This document shows positions 21,562 through 34,480 of a DNA stretch of 64,000 nucleotides, piece after piece; position 1 is the first letter of the stretch; each line of letters opens with the position of its first letter. This stretch comes from Hanleya hanleyi (lineage: Eukaryota > Mollusca > Polyplacophora > Lepidopleurida > Hanleyidae). The stretch covers positions 214,241 through 278,240 of the forward strand of contig JAVTVY010051708.1 of the NCBI GenBank assembly GCA_036873755.1. Reading direction: 5' to 3'. The notes under the pieces are model-generated. The model saw nothing but the letters and a program-made list of their open reading frames with translations. It did no database searches and was not told where the DNA came from. The translations under genes were made by a program, and so were the position numbers.

Positions 21562-22251
21562 CTTATGATGTATGGAGAGACTGGTAGAACTTCTTTATCA
21601 GTTACAGCAGATAGTATAATATTGAATTATTGGGCCTCACTTGTTAATGGTAAAGAGAGCAAGCTTTCCTCAATTTATATACCATCTTTTATTCAAGATG
21701 CATGAGTGCAATGCCTTTCAGCATCCTTGGGTCACTCATGTTTATGATATACTAGTTAAGAGAGGGATGTCAAACATCTGAAAGCAAAAGTCAGCTACAA
21801 GCTCACCATGGTTCAAGGCAAGTAAATGCAAGCTATCAGATCTATATATACACCAATGGTCTACAGATATATTTAATAGTGAAGCATGTACGTCCTACAG
21901 AATGTTTTTCGTGTTGAGCCTTACTTTACGTCTCTTCCATTTCACCTTCGGATATCATTTGGTAAATTTCGTTGTTATAATACCAGTTCGCCTGTCGTAA
22001 CTGGAGCTTTTTATAGTATTCCTCGTAATGCGAGACTTTGCCCTTTTTGTTATTCAAATGATCTTTGTTCAGAATTCCACTGTAAGATGTTTGACAGGGA
22101 TCGAAATAAGCTGTTGTCATCCTATTTCTATAGAAGACCAAATGCACTCAAGTTTGATGATCTATTTAACTTGACTAGTAGGAAGAAGCTTTCAAAACTT
22201 GCAAAGTTTTGTAAAATTATTGCTGACAAATTTAAGAATGTCACTTGCTAG
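21562..22251 (+). pseudogene. LINE ORF2 C-terminus
   Basis: After the SINE the frame continues with MYGETGRTSLSVTADSIILN, is broken near 21700-21880, and ends with RISFGKFRCYNTSSPV, IPRNARLCPFC, and KLSKLAKFCKIIADKFKNV before a stop at 22249-22251. IPRxxRLCPFC is the C-terminal cysteine motif of this LINE group. It belongs to the same element as the pieces from 20144 on. Confidence 0.75.
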
Positions 22252-22482
22252 TCGTCGTGCCATCATCTGATCATAATAACACAGTTAATTTTACAAATCC
22301 ACTCATATTTCCTGGTCATATATGTATAAAAATTGTATTTTTACTGATTTCCACACTGTATTTGTAGAAAACATTGTATTTTATTTGTCATACATTCCGT
22401 CCTAGTTAGAGTACTCACACTATATATTGTTGTTTGCTCTTTAGTCTGGGAGCCAGGATCGGGTTTTGGTGAAAGTGTTCAT

Positions 22483-25400
22483 CCCATCGGTAAGATAGTG
22501 TCCATCTATACCATGACTTTCTATGGCTATTGGGGGTTTTACCCAGGGTGGATGTAGAGGTCCAAAGTGGTGCAGTTTTTTCTATAGCGGACGATATGTT
22601 CCACTACTCACATTCATTTTACTTTGCCGAAAATGGGGGTAGGTGTATTTTACTCGCCGTAGCTTTTTTGTTATTGGTCTAATCTGCCTAAACGGTATCA
22701 TATATTAATCATTAGTAGTCTCAGAGTTATACGTTATCAAGATTTGTTGCTGTATCTCGTCTTTGTAACGTCACTTGGAGAACATACCCAAATGTCATCT
22801 GAAAAAATTGCTCTCGTTTAGAAATGGGGGTAGGTGTATTTGTATCGCTGTATCTCCCTTATTATTGAATCAATCTATGTAAAGGAGATGAAATTTTGCT
22901 CCGTGTTACCTCGCAAAGTTTTTTAATACTTAAGATCGTGGTTGTATCCCAACAGTATGGTGTATGTGGAGGTGATATTCAAATGAAATTTATCAAAAAA
23001 ATATATTGCCTCTTAAAAAACATGTATGTGTGATTGAACTGCAATATCTTTCTTAGTAATGGACCTATCTGTCTGAAATTCATTACATTTTCTTCAGCAT
23101 TTATGCCATTGCCATCTACAATCTCGATTCATTTTTGTATCTCACCATAGTATGACATAATTGGGGGCCGTCTCCAAATGTCAACTTGAAAAAATACTCC
23201 TTTCCCAAGATAGGGGTATATGTAAGTGTGTTGTTTTCTCCTTCTTATTACTGAGCCAAATATGTCTGAATATCGTAATATAATTCTCAACAGTACTTAG
23301 CAGTGTTTTTCAGTTTGTTCTTTTGCTTTATCGTTCAACCGTATGATGTAATTGGGGATTGTATTCAAATTTCACTTGAACAAATCTTCTCCGTCTTGAA
23401 AAGGGGGTTATGTGTAAATGACACACTAACTATTTCTTAATAATTATTTGGGCTGTCTAAAATGCCTCATTTATTACTCAGCAGTTGACAGTTATATATT
23501 AGCGTGATAGATGGTAGTTTTCCAACTCTATAACGTCGTCTGGGGACCATATTCAAACATCAAGTCGAAAACATACTCGTGGCTGCTAAAAGAGGTATGT
23601 TTGATTATATAGTAATATTTTTTTCAATACTGATTCAATCTACCTGGACTGTGTCGTGTATTAGTGAACGCTGTTATCATATTTTTATCATATGTAACTA
23701 AGATTCGTTTTAATATACAAACTTAACAAACTATTCTCTGCTGAAAAATATGGGAGAATAGAGAAAAATATGGGAGAGCAGGACATAGGTAATAGGTTCA
23801 ACATATCTTCTCAATGAATAGTTCGTCTGTAGCTGTTTTACTATATATCTCTTAAGAACAGCTGTATCAGTTATTCACAGAGTTAGTAATAATTGTAGTT
23901 TAGATGTTCATTTGGCTGCCAAATAGGAGTTTACCTGAGACTTGTAAAATCTACAGAATGAGTGGTACAATAAATCCAGGTAACTTTAATATCATTGCAT
24001 ATTTACATACCGCATACTGTATCAGTGCTAAATTCAAAATGGCGGCCTCGTCAGAAATGTTAATTTTTTCATGAAATTGAGGGAAATTTCAGATCTCACT
24101 GTACATCTCCAGCTTCATAATATTTATTGCAACAGTTTCATGTGAATTTTTCAGCTTCTTTAAGTAAGCTATCCACTTGAGTTTCATCGATAAATTACGA
24201 TACAGCCATTGATCCCAGTCAAAATGCCCACTCGTCAAGCACATATTCATCGCATTGCTTATCAAGTTGGACGACTCGATGCGAAGTAAATTTCACATTT
24301 CTGAAAGGTGCCTTGAAGTTGAATTGGGTCCCATTATCTGTAGAAGAGGGACACTGGATCACAGATCAGGGAAACCTGAGCCCAAGATGATGAGCTTTGA
24401 TGTGAAACATTGGATTTTCATAATTGTTCATTCGCGAGGTTTAGATAAATGACCCGAATAATAAACGATTCCTTCATTGAATGACATCTTGTCTCCGTCA
24501 TATTCATTTTGTCCCTGATTATTAGTGCATGACTTTATATTCCAAAACGATTAAACCGGAAACTTTGGTGCATTCAGCCTTGTTTGCGACAAGTATATTC
24601 ACCATAATGCTTAGCATCTAATAACAATCTGCAAAACTCAACATGTCAATTTAATTGATAATGATGCTGAAGTGATTCTTGATAATGTAAACAGACGCCA
24701 TTCTTCAAGTGTCAATACTAAACTTCAGTCCTTAATTACGGTCTACCATCCGCTGACTGCGACTGACTAACCAATCGGACAGCTCGATTATTTCCTAAAA
24801 AGTATGAGTGATGGGAATTATGCTTCTAGTATGTTTTTTTTTCTTCTTGAAATCAGCGAAAGGCGGGTATGCTGGGGACGGGAGGGGGGAAGTGTACAGT
24901 CTGATAATATGAGATGTACAAGCGCAGGCCAAGCTAAAACGATGGTAGAGAGTTAGATGTGTATTCGAGCTCCGCGAAACGCCCCATGATGAATGTGATC
25001 CGTGCGTCTGGCGATTATGCCGGATCTTTTGCACGAAGTATAGTAGAAATATGTTCAAACTAAACCAAGATAAAAAGTTTCCGCTATGATGTGTTGTAGA
25101 GAGATTTTGATGTTCGCGTTTTTAAAAAAAATACATATATACTAAAGAAACAGTTGCTTTGCGCTTATTACTGTTGTTCAAATGGGATTTCCATCTACTA
25201 TAATTGGGTAACTCCAGCAGATAAGCTACTCTGTACTAAAGCTACTGATCTACCACACATGAGTGATTTACATCGCATCACTTTTTTCTTCTGTAATTTG
25301 CAAAGTTCTTTTCAATGCATTACCCACGTGATCAGTCTGAGAAGGTACTTTAGGTCACCAACCTGAAAATTAGCCCACCGGCTCGGCGATGATTGTCTTC

Positions 25401-26600
25401 AACAGCCGTGTTCACTCAATCCTAACTGCTATTAATCTTCTTACGTGGTACACTTGAATTGTGAAACTTTACTGAATATTCCCTGGCACCATGCAATCTC
25501 CCGTAACACCACACTACCTATTTATTTGTGTTCATTTGTAAATTGAATATAGACCACGTGATATCATACGGTTAATATACAAGAACACTTTTACTTTTAC
25601 TGATACTGACCAATTCTGAATATTGGATAATGTTTAGCCACACTGATTCAAGAATCATTCGAATGTAATTATATCCATATCGTCTTTACGGGAGGGAGCA
25701 TTTTATTTCTATCAGTAATTCTGATATGGCCTCTATTTGTTGTCATCGGTTGAAATGAAAAAAAGACAAATGCTGACATGACGTTACTCTGTCAATTGTG
25801 CGAAGTAGTCGGAAATGAATTTTACACAGATTAGACAATATTTAAGGGGGATATAAATATTTAATTATATCTACACTCGTCTTTCAGAGGGTTCATTTTT
25901 TGTTCAATTAACACGTGAATATTACTTCCAAGTGACATCATACAACTGGGATACAAAAAACACCTCTGATAATAATAAACACTACGCAAAATGCTGAACT
26001 GTATATGATAATGTTTAGAAAGATTGGATTATTTCATAAGTGAATTACGGCCATTGAAGTACACGAACTCCCTTCTCTGAAAAGGAATATTTTTTTCAAG
26101 TTGATATTTGGATACGGTCCCTGGACGATGTCATATAACGAGATACAAAACCAAATCCTGATTGTATATAAGTCTGGCATATATACTAAATGCAATATAA
26201 TAAATTTCAGACACTTAGGGTTATTCATGAGAAAGATATGTCAACTTATTCACACATACCCCTTTTTCAATTGAGTGATTTATTTTGTTCAAATAATATT
26301 TGAGTTTTACACCCCCCCCCCAATTGTACCATAGGATTCAAATACAACTACGACCATAGGTATTAAAAACTACGCTACGTAGCACTGAACAATATATAAC
26401 TATGTTTAGATGGATGGGATCAGTGTTAAGAGATATATAGCAATTCAAATACATATACCCCCTTTTTGAAAGAGAGTATCTGTTCAGCTGACATTTGGAT
26501 ATGGTCCCCACTGCACCACTTTAGAAGTCTACATTCACTCTGGTTGATACCCGCAATGGTAGAAATTCCTGGTATAGATGAAAATTATCTTGCCGGTGGG
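22483..26600. mobile_element. Large foldback-like element with degenerate ~190-bp repeat arms
   Basis: The ends are inverted: CCCATCGGTAAGATA at 22483 and its relative TATCTTGCCGGTGGG ending at 26600. Next come CCATCTATACC and AAGTGGTGCAG in both arms. The left arm is a ~190-bp tandem repeat (AATGGGGGTAGGTGTATTT at about 22630 and 22822, weaker at 23210, 23400 and 23590). The right arm (about 25560-26540) shows the inverse words (CATACCCCTTTTT, TTTGGATATGGTCCC). The loop (about 23800-25540) contains no gene I recognise. Arms are diverged, so the element is old. Confidence 0.6.
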
Positions 26601-26684
26601 CAGAACAAATTTCTAAAATAAGGCCTTTGTTCAACTTGGCTTCCCCCATGAGGCTTTGAGCTCAATAAAGAAGCAGAAGAAGAA

Positions 26685-27300
26685 GAAGTACTGCATGGAT
26701 CTTTCTCAAATTTGGTACACAGGTTCCCCTTGGGATCTAGTTGTGCTTGATACCTTCTCAGGTTCGATGTGAAAACCAATATGGCCGCCAGGCGGCATTC
26801 TAAATTTCCCCATGAAATTTTGAAATCGTGAATTCTCAGGAACTACTGCATGGATCTTTTTATTCAAATTTGGTACACAGGCTTCCCTTGAGGTCTAGTT
26901 GTGCAAGATACCTTTGTTGTTCCGAATCCAAAATCCGATATTGCCACCAGGCGGCCATCTTGAACTTCCCCTTGAAAAGTTGTCATCGTGAATTCTCAGG
27001 AACTACTTCATGAATCTTTCTCAAATTTCGTGCACAGGTCCCACATGGGGCCCAGTTGTGCAAGATACCTTTTTTCTTCTGATTCGAAAATCCAACATGG
27101 CCGCCAGGCGGCATCTTGGATTTCCCCATAAAACTTTGTTATCGTGAATTCTCAGGCCATCCTGAATTTTCGGATGAATCGCTATTCTCGCATTTGGTAC
27201 AGGTCCCCCTTGTAGTATAGTTGTGCAACATACCTTTTTGGTCCGATTTGAAAATTCAACATGCCCTCCAGGCGGCCATCTTCAATTTCCTGATAAAAAT
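26685..27300 (+). repeat. 157-bp family, third block
   Basis: About four degenerate units (CTGCATGGATCTTTCTCAAA ... CGGCCATCTTGAA). It starts immediately after the foldback-like element end and a GAAGAAGAAG run. More diverged than the 12.3-14.2 kb block. Confidence 0.85.
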
Positions 27301-28813
27301 TTCTCTTTGAACCCTTGTTACCGGGTATCTCTAAATCTCCATAGCTTCTGAATGTGTCTTCCTCACATTCTGTACAGATGTTATAACCACTTGCCTCCTA
27401 GTTGTGCATTCACCGTTGTTCCATTCGAAACTTCAATAGCCACAAGGTGGCTATGTTAAGATAATTTTCCTATGATTGGACATATATATAATACACTAGA
27501 TGGCAATAGGCCTTAAGACCCCTTAAGAATTAGTTTTTGGTCATAATTTTAACTTGTAATTATATCCAAAAGCTCTTTTAATTACATTACATGAAAGGTA
27601 ACTAGTTTTCAGAAGTTCCTACAGAGGAGGCTCTTACAAGGGGAGATGGAGCGGGGTCCAATCCCGGTAAAATTGCAGCAGGCATCCCGACGTCCAGAAC
27701 AGTGTTCCCGACGTCCCAACCAGCAAAAATCCTGACTTCCCAGACGTTTTTTTTTTCTTTCCCAAATCCCGACGGTAAAATTGTGACCAATCTCGAGTCC
27801 CGAGAAACCCCCTTGCCCTCACTCGTTATAGGCAATGATTGATAATCTGATAATTGAGTATGTTAAACTTGTTTCATCGCGCCCGTAGTGAAGCTTGCCC
27901 CACTCTCCCCTACAGATGTCACTGGTTTAGGAATATTAATATGTTGTTTCTTATTTTTCTGGTCGTCGCGAATTTGTTTAAAATTAGACATGAGGTCGAA
28001 AATATATTATTAGCAATATAAACTCAGCAAGAGTTACCAAAGTGAACACAATGCGATTGACAGATCTGTAAACTTGCGAACTTTTTACTGAGCAGAGAAG
28101 GTGCTCCTAATCAAAAGGAGGTTCCATCCAACGACAGCTTTGATTGGCTGAATTGAAGTATTATTATGGGATATATGTTTCAGTCCAAATCAGCAGCCAT
28201 TTTGACAAAAGTAAGTTAGCTGATCTGTTCTCCTGTATTGTTTATTCATAATTGACATAAACGTTTAGCGGACAACACTGAACTACATAACGGATAATTT
28301 CACTGTTAACACTGATGAAACGCGGAAGTACGGTACTGTAGTTTGGAATATGGATTTTATTTTGAGCGAAGGCGTTTGTGATCATCGCGATGTTCAACTG
28401 TTCATGTGCTGATGTCCGACCCGCCCGCGCGGTGTTTTGCGACCTGTGCTAAATAAACCTCACAGAAATCAAACTTGCAACGTGATTAAAACTTATCAGG
28501 GCAAGCAGAATGTAAGTTTTAAAGGAAATTCGTGTAATATTTACAAAAAATCTCTGTACCGAGTATTATTTATGGGGAGGTCATGGATTGCTGCAATGTC
28601 AGTGTCATGTTGTGACGGCACAACAACAACAACAAAATTTATCAAATTGTCATCATCATACGTTGACATTAGCCATACAAGTTCTTGTGGATGTATATAT
28701 TTCACAGCATGGGAGTACAGCGCAAATCCTCACGTCCACAGGCTGAGCAGCAGAGGTCGAGGATGAGACAGAGGAGGGCTGAGAATTCAGATTTGTCATT
28801 CCATGCTCTTATT

Positions 28814-28873
28814 AACAATGGACAAAAAGATCCTCTTGTCATTAGCTTACAATTATCGGACAATGGTGGGCGC
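28814..28873 (+). repeat. 60-bp dispersed repeat, copy 2
   Basis: Near-identical to 14933-14992. Confidence 0.7.
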
Positions 28874-28944
28874 TCAGTCATATATTATTTTAATTTCATA
28901 CATATTTGAAATTGGGTTAAGTGTCATACAAAATAGGTCTTTCC

Positions 28945-29010
28945 ATTGTTAACGCGGACGGATATTCTTTTATGGACGACGGCTAAATATGGAATGTCGT
29001 ATCCGACGCT
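28945..29010 (+). repeat. PLE 3'-tail fragment
   Basis: GCGGACGGATATTC, ATGGACGACGGCTAA and CGACGCTTGC correspond in order to the PLE 3' block at 2870-3000. Confidence 0.55.
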
Positions 29011-29384
29011 TGCTACAGTAAGGAACATCATTCCTGGATCTTGTGTCGACCACGATGAGTCTTATCCTAGGGGCAAACCGGTTACTTGTGAACGCCGTCA
29101 TGTATTTATTTTCGTCTCAACACTTCATTTTCAGTTTCTTTGGCGGATGCAAGAGTAAAGGCTTCTCGCAAACGGTTGTGATGGTCTGAAACCCCGTCGT
29201 CAATGAAATTGAAATCTTTGCTTTCATCTAGTCCCGGTAGCCCACCTACGATAATCAGATAATATAGTGAGTATATGGTGGATGAGTGAAAGTAGAGTTG
29301 TATGCGTAGACAACTTCAGGTAAGTACTTTTTTTTATTTATTCATTTATTTCATTCAGAGACCAACAGGTCCAGACATGCTTCT

Positions 29385-29830
29385 ATTCAGGAGGAATCGA
29401 AAGGAAGAGGTGATGCAATGTTCTGTTAAAACAATCACATTGTCCTTTCGCTTGCGGATGGTGAGGCGTTGTACATAGCACAGAGATCCTTGATAATATT
29501 CTCATTTAAGTTTCTGCCTCTGTCACTGTGTATGCGCAACGGTACGTCAAACCGAACAAACCGGACACTGACCAATTTCTTTGCTACTGTCTGCTCCGTT
29601 TGATCACGAGTTTATACTGCTTGCATGTACATAGTGAAAGCATCGGTTATCACTTATGCGTTGCACACGATTTCTCCTGGTCGGTATTAAAAGTCTATGG
29701 CTATAAACTTCTGTGGTAATTTGGCAATCAAGGAACCCAGAGTCGGTTTCACGTTCTTGCCAGCCTCGAATTGCATACAGCGACTGCAGGAACTACAATG
29801 GTGTCGTAATCAGGTTCCATGCCTATACAA
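29385..29830 (-). pseudogene. Ty3/Gypsy integrase relic
   Basis: On the minus strand, with interrupting stops: CMQFEAGKNVKPTLGS, KFIAIDF (first catalytic aspartate strand), then VPLRIHSDRGRNLNENIIKD and LCAMY, which is the HSD.GRNF...i..LC..y block with the second catalytic aspartate, followed by a weak SERT..LF remnant. No LTR or protease/RT is recognised next to it. Confidence 0.65.
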
Positions 29831-30130
29831 TAACTTCGCTGTTATAAGAGTCTCATGGTTCGTTCTTCATCTTGGTGACCGCACTTATCGTGGACTGCGG
29901 ACAGGACTTGAGTATTACGATCATACTGGAGAATATTATTATTAACAGGGCTTGTACTTCCTTCAGACGAATAAAATTTGCAAACATAAAAGAATATAAA
30001 CGCTAGACTAACATCGAATCATTTTCAATAAAAACGATTGTTTCACCTCATGAAATGAGATTGGGTTGACAAAATTTATCTTGATTTGGCATACGCTAAG
30101 TTATATACATGTGAAATACATGTTGTCAGA

Positions 30131-30720
30131 TTCTTGGTATATGCTTTAGAATAGGTTAACCAGAAGACTATACTGTGAAGTCAAGTGGCTCTATCAGTAT
30201 GTCGGCACCTCTTCCCACTTCTCTTGTATGTGTTGTAATTTTTACTTGTATATGGCGAGATTCTGCTGGTGGACGTTTCGTCCCCGAGGCCCGCCCCCTG
30301 TACAGACCTTTTGGTCTTTGATATATGTTGGCATTGTGGGAAGTTGATGCTGGGTCGACATCGGGCCTTACAGACTAGTCTTTTGTGTTAATTGCCGTCA
30401 TTTTCATCTGACGACGATACAGCTCACCAATCCCCAGTGTACGAGTTGTCACAGGGACTCACCAATTACCAATATATCATAGCTCTATAGATTTGTATCT
30501 AATACCGCTTATGCCAGTGCTAGGGGCCGTGTGGTCATGTCATCCAAGTTGCCACATAACAGGAACAATAAAACCGTACCTGAGATACAACACATATGGC
30601 GAATCGTTAGATTCTTGGCATGTGCTTTAGAATAGGTTAACCAGAAGACTATACTGTGAAGTCATTTGGCTCTGTCAGTTTGTCGGCACCTCTTCCCACT
30701 TCCCTTATATGTGTTGTAAT
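30131..30720 (+). repeat. ~110-bp direct repeats flanking a 370-bp insert
   Basis: AGATTCTTGGYATRTGCTTT to TATGTGTTGTAAT is present at 30131-30240 and 30609-30720 with about 10 differences. The sequence between begins with CTGGTGGACG...CCCCGAGGCCCGCCCCCTGT, a block also found at 6940-6985, and ends with the PLE-type 3' box (30515-30580). A nested or pseudo-LTR-like arrangement of a PLE fragment is likely. Confidence 0.6.
30495..30585 (+). repeat. PLE 3' box copy
   Basis: CTAATACCGCTTATGCCAG, GCTAGGGGCCGTGTGG and ACAATAAAACCGTACCTGAG follow the same order as the sequence just after the PLE stop codon at 2530-2630. Confidence 0.55.
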
Positions 30721-31240
30721 ACATCAACACCAATATGACTTAGCAATCGGCCTGAAGTAGTCTATCGCCCATCGAACGGACCGAAATCAACTTGGACGGT
30801 CTGTGGGCAGGTTGTTTTTCCTGAATCCGTAACTATATTGTGCGCTGCGTTTAATATCTGGAACGCTTCAAGCTCTCCTTATTTTATGTTTCGGGGTCAG
30901 TTGATTTGATTCTTCGATGTTTCCGACTAAATATGTTTCCATTGTGGTACTACGGGTATACTTGTCTTACAGACAACACCATGTCACACTCCCCCACGGT
31001 ATCATCATTGCATAAACCACATATCGAATAGATATATTGAAAACAAAATTCAACAATGAACTAAACATCTTGTATCAGATATTTGTCCTCACTCTTCCCA
31101 GCACGTAAAACATCTTTCCACGGTGTGCACTACAAGACAATGACACGCCTCCAAGAGTTTTTGATGTACGCCTTGAAATAATTGATGCTAATTCTTGGTG
31201 CTAACCGGTAGATGAAAGATTATACATCTATATTTCTTAC

Positions 31241-31468
31241 CTGGGCACCAGGAACTGGTGTCATCGATTACGTCCAGAATTGGAAATGCTCCCAGTAAAG
31301 TGATGACGGTGAAAAATGCCCCGCTCTTGGAGTCTAATTCATTATGGAAATACCCCTCGGCGGTGTACTTGTAGCCATTCTCCCAGTCGATGTAATTCAG
31401 TTTGGCTGACTGACCTGTTAACTCTACGTCAGCAGTAGCGAGGGTTTCTTGAGATTTGGATATGTCCC
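31241..31468 (-). CDS. CEMIP-like: CEMIP-like gene, exon E
   Basis: A 228-nt exon from acceptor ...GGGATTACCAG to donor GTAAGA. It encodes DISKSQETLATADVELTGQS, AKLNYIDWENGYKYTAEGYF and AFPILDVIDDTSSWCP, the segment between the GG domain and the W.PGD block of CEMIP proteins. Enters and leaves in phase 1; the split glycine joins exon F to give SSWCPGDRIFLTSTDY. No stop and good splice sites on both sides. Confidence 0.85.
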
Positions 31469-32020
31469 CTGGTAATCCCGATAAGACATTTAAACAGGAT
31501 AAATCAAACATATGTACTAAATGAGAACGGAAATCGGTAGATCAGATATTTGAAAACGTACCACAGGTTATAATAAATTAGGAGTGACGTGAGGGGATCC
31601 ATGAACAGGAATTCAACCAACTGAACACGGGCGTCGCTAGGGCGGGAATGTTTTTGTTTTCGAACGATCACCTCTTAACGCTCAACCGTATGTTATATTC
31701 CTGTGTTGGACAGGACAGTAATAATGAGCTCTCTAATAAGTAAGCATGCCAAACGACCCTCTCTCCAGACGCCCATGCCGAAGGAAGAGTTATGGTACTC
31801 AATATCAGTACACCAGTATAATTGTCGCCGCACTGTGTATGATCATTTTGAATAATAATATTTGATGAGTTTTGATGAGAATACGTATGTATCAATCCTA
31901 TAAAAGAATTTTACCAAATGTTATTATCATTAAAAGACGGTCTTTCAACTTTGTGTCTATTTGATAAGTGTTAAAACGTAAAAGTAGCAGCAGTTTGAAC
32001 GTATGCACAGCTATACTAAC

Positions 32021-32203
32021 CTTTTATGGCAAACAGCGCGTAAGAATCACCAGATTCAGCTTCGACGTCACGAAGAACCGACTGACCATTCACTTCCCCG
32101 AATAATAATGTCTCCACAGCTTCATACACGGGATTTTTGGCCAATACCCCGCTGAATAGTGTCTTTTGGGATGCAACCATCACGATTTTTCCATAAGCAA
32201 TAG
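32021..32203 (-). CDS. CEMIP-like: CEMIP-like gene, exon D
   Basis: A 183-nt exon, acceptor ...TTTCATTTTAG, donor GTTAGT. It encodes IAYGKIVMVASQKTLFSGVL, AKNPVYEAVETLLFGEVNGQ and SGDSYALFAIKG. G.IV..A...........A...L......dSYA.i..KG is the second half of the GG (ILEI/FAM3-like) domain. Phase 1 in and out, matching exons C and E. Confidence 0.85.
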
Positions 32204-32209
32204 CTAAAA

Positions 32210-34100
32210 TGAAATAATACTGTAACATCACCCTAAGTGTTTCTTTTGATAAAACTTCATGGAAAACTGATTTTACGCACTTCTACATTTGACAGTCTGC
32301 GCTTGATGAACATATGACGATATAAGTGATTTCCCTCTTTAAAAAAAACATTCCAATGTGATTAAAATCAGATCTTAGAAAAACGCTTCCCATCTTACTA
32401 GTGGCTGGATTAGGATTTGAGACCAAGGCCTGGATTTCCTTTTTCCAAAACACAACTCTTGATATATCAAGGTCACGCGTCTGGCTCATCTCACTTTGCA
32501 ACGAGGGGGCGACAGACGTAGGGGCGTCGGTATATGTAAATTTTATCTTTTCACATATTTTAGCTTGTTTCATCAGACTAATATTTTATTCTCAGAAATC
32601 ATGATGATATATTAACATCAACAGACTTTAGATATATCGATCAATTCGAAGAGACACATTTCTCTGTTCATAATATCTTGAGGTCAACCTGCTCTCCCCA
32701 CGCAGCTGTGACCTGACCTTGACGTTTTCAAGAAAAACTTCCATACTCGCGGAGAATCAATGTGATCGGTCAATACAAAGAACACGGAAACATGTATGTT
32801 GACCCCAGATCTACATGAGCAACAAGAATTAAGGTTGAAAGTCGCGTTCAGCAATATTTCAACTATATAGCGGCGATTACATGAGTGACAAGCGAAGATG
32901 AGTAGCGGTTTTGTACTTCTGGTTTTAATCAAATGGGAACCATTCCTGTGATATATATTCAAGCAATTAAGCGCTAGCTGATATCGGAAGAAATGTGCAT
33001 TTTGTGTAAAAAGCAGCAAATTTTGCACAGATGCAGTTTAAACCATTATGAGCATTATCAGACACGAAGCGACTAAAATACATGTTGGACAGATTATATG
33101 GGGGCGGGGATCAAATCACCCATCACCCATTATAAATTTGCTAGAAAACTGCACGAAGGGGATATTATTGTTTATCTCTGCCACGCTGGGGGTGCTCCAT
33201 TATACCCCCCACCCCCTATTAAACTTTCTACCTGATTCTGCGTATGGTACCACTAAAGTGATGTTTTCGTTATTTTTCTTAAAAATTTCTGTTTTTCTGC
33301 AAGATAAAGTGGGCAAAAGCTATTTTATTACACATTGGATTATTTTGCACCAGATTGTCTTGCACTTTTTGCGAAGAAAACACCTATAAATAAAAAACCT
33401 GATAAAAAAATCGACCAAAAATGCCTTTGTTAAATGACGTCATATTAGCGGCCATCTTGGATTCTTTTTCTGATTTCAGACATTTTCTGATCGATCTTGG
33501 TCCAAGGGTAAAGTGTAGGAAGATTCAGATCTCTGGCTCAAGGGATAATACAAATATTCAGGGAGGGCTAAATGGCCCAGCCCAGGAATGGACAGCTTCT
33601 AAATAGCCCAGGAAGATAGATTTAATGTCTACATATAATGTCTGAAAGACGCAGGAAATTTTGTCACTGAGCCATACTGAAAGTTCTGTGATGAAACGAT
33701 ACAGTTTAAATTACACTTATGGTGGAAGATCAGGCTTCTTCCCCCGGGTTCGAATTTAAATTATACCATTTGGTTCTCATCACCCTCTGTTTTTGTTCAT
33801 AACATGGATATTACATTTTAACCTCGTCGAATTGATGTATCAGAGAGAGATAAGACAGGAACAGTGGTGAGGCAGGGAGGGGGAGAGAACGAGAGTGATA
33901 GATAACCCACATTGGGGGAGGCATACGAGCAGGTGGTCAAACGAGTGACCACCCATGACTAATGCTACAGAATAGCTAATATATCAGCCTATTAGGATGG
34001 ACTAACGGTTCAAACTGATAGAACCTGCCCAACCAGTCACATAGAAGCAGTGTGTTGTGTTGTGCCAGGAAGACACTTAAAAAATGTACAATGCCCGGAA
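32210..34100 (-). other. Intron C-D, right-hand unassigned part
   Basis: Apart from the SINE tail at 32823-32875, no gene or clear repeat. The 33048-33389 ORF on the other strand has no features of a real protein. Confidence 0.55.
32823..32875 (-). mobile_element. Molluscan SINE tail fragment
   Basis: On the minus strand ATCGCCGCTATATAGTTGAA followed by ATATTGCTGAACGCGACTTT. A second copy of this tail is at 58510-58560 with a GA microsatellite. Confidence 0.6.
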
Positions 34101-34106
34101 AAGTCC

Positions 34107-34480
34107 TCCAGAAAAGATGGTGAGAGCGGATACAAGTCTTTCAAGGATAATCTTCATAAATTTCAGCAGGATGGATGCATGCCCATGCAGTTGAGCATTG
34201 GAATACTTGATGACGGGCGTAGCATCCAGCAGACAATCATGATTGATTGATCTGTTATTACTTTTAGCTTTGGGAGATTTGTTGGATGACAGTGGATGGA
34301 CAAATGTTAAAGTCCAAGTCTGTGATGCAAGCTCTGGTACTGCGGACACATTCGTCCAAGCCAGTCAGATGAACAAAACCTCGCCGTGCACACCAGGTTA
34401 CGGCCGCATCTCTGCGTGCTCTCTTGCAACAGGCATATATTACACACACAGAACGTGCCAAACTGGATGATTGAGGCAAG
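34107..34480 (+). pseudogene. Transposon-type ORF relic
   Basis: LALGDLLDDSGWTNVKVQVC, then SSGTADTFVQAS and, in another frame, RRAHQVTAASLRALLQQAYI. I recognise this GDLL..SGWT......aGTADsf..as.......AHQVTa.sL pattern only as a recurrent uncharacterised protein fragment in invertebrate repeats. At least one frameshift and stops. Function not assigned. Confidence 0.35.

Larger units (their letters stand above)
17940..31240 (-). other. Long intron between exons E and F
   Basis: 13.3 kb filled by the inverted-repeat element, the LINE/SINE nest, the second foldback-like element, 157-bp repeats and the Gypsy relic. The stretches 17940-18900, 27310-28800 and 30730-31240 show nothing I can assign. 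The 27610-27830 ORF is a low-complexity run of TCCCGACG-like words. Confidence 0.6.

Noticed and set aside
27602..27835. 77-codon minus-strand ORF
   Set aside because: It is built on a low-complexity TCCCGACG-like stretch with several equivalent frames.
33048..33389. 113-codon plus-strand ORF in an intron
   Set aside because: No domain, no composition bias of coding DNA, no neighbours; treated as chance.
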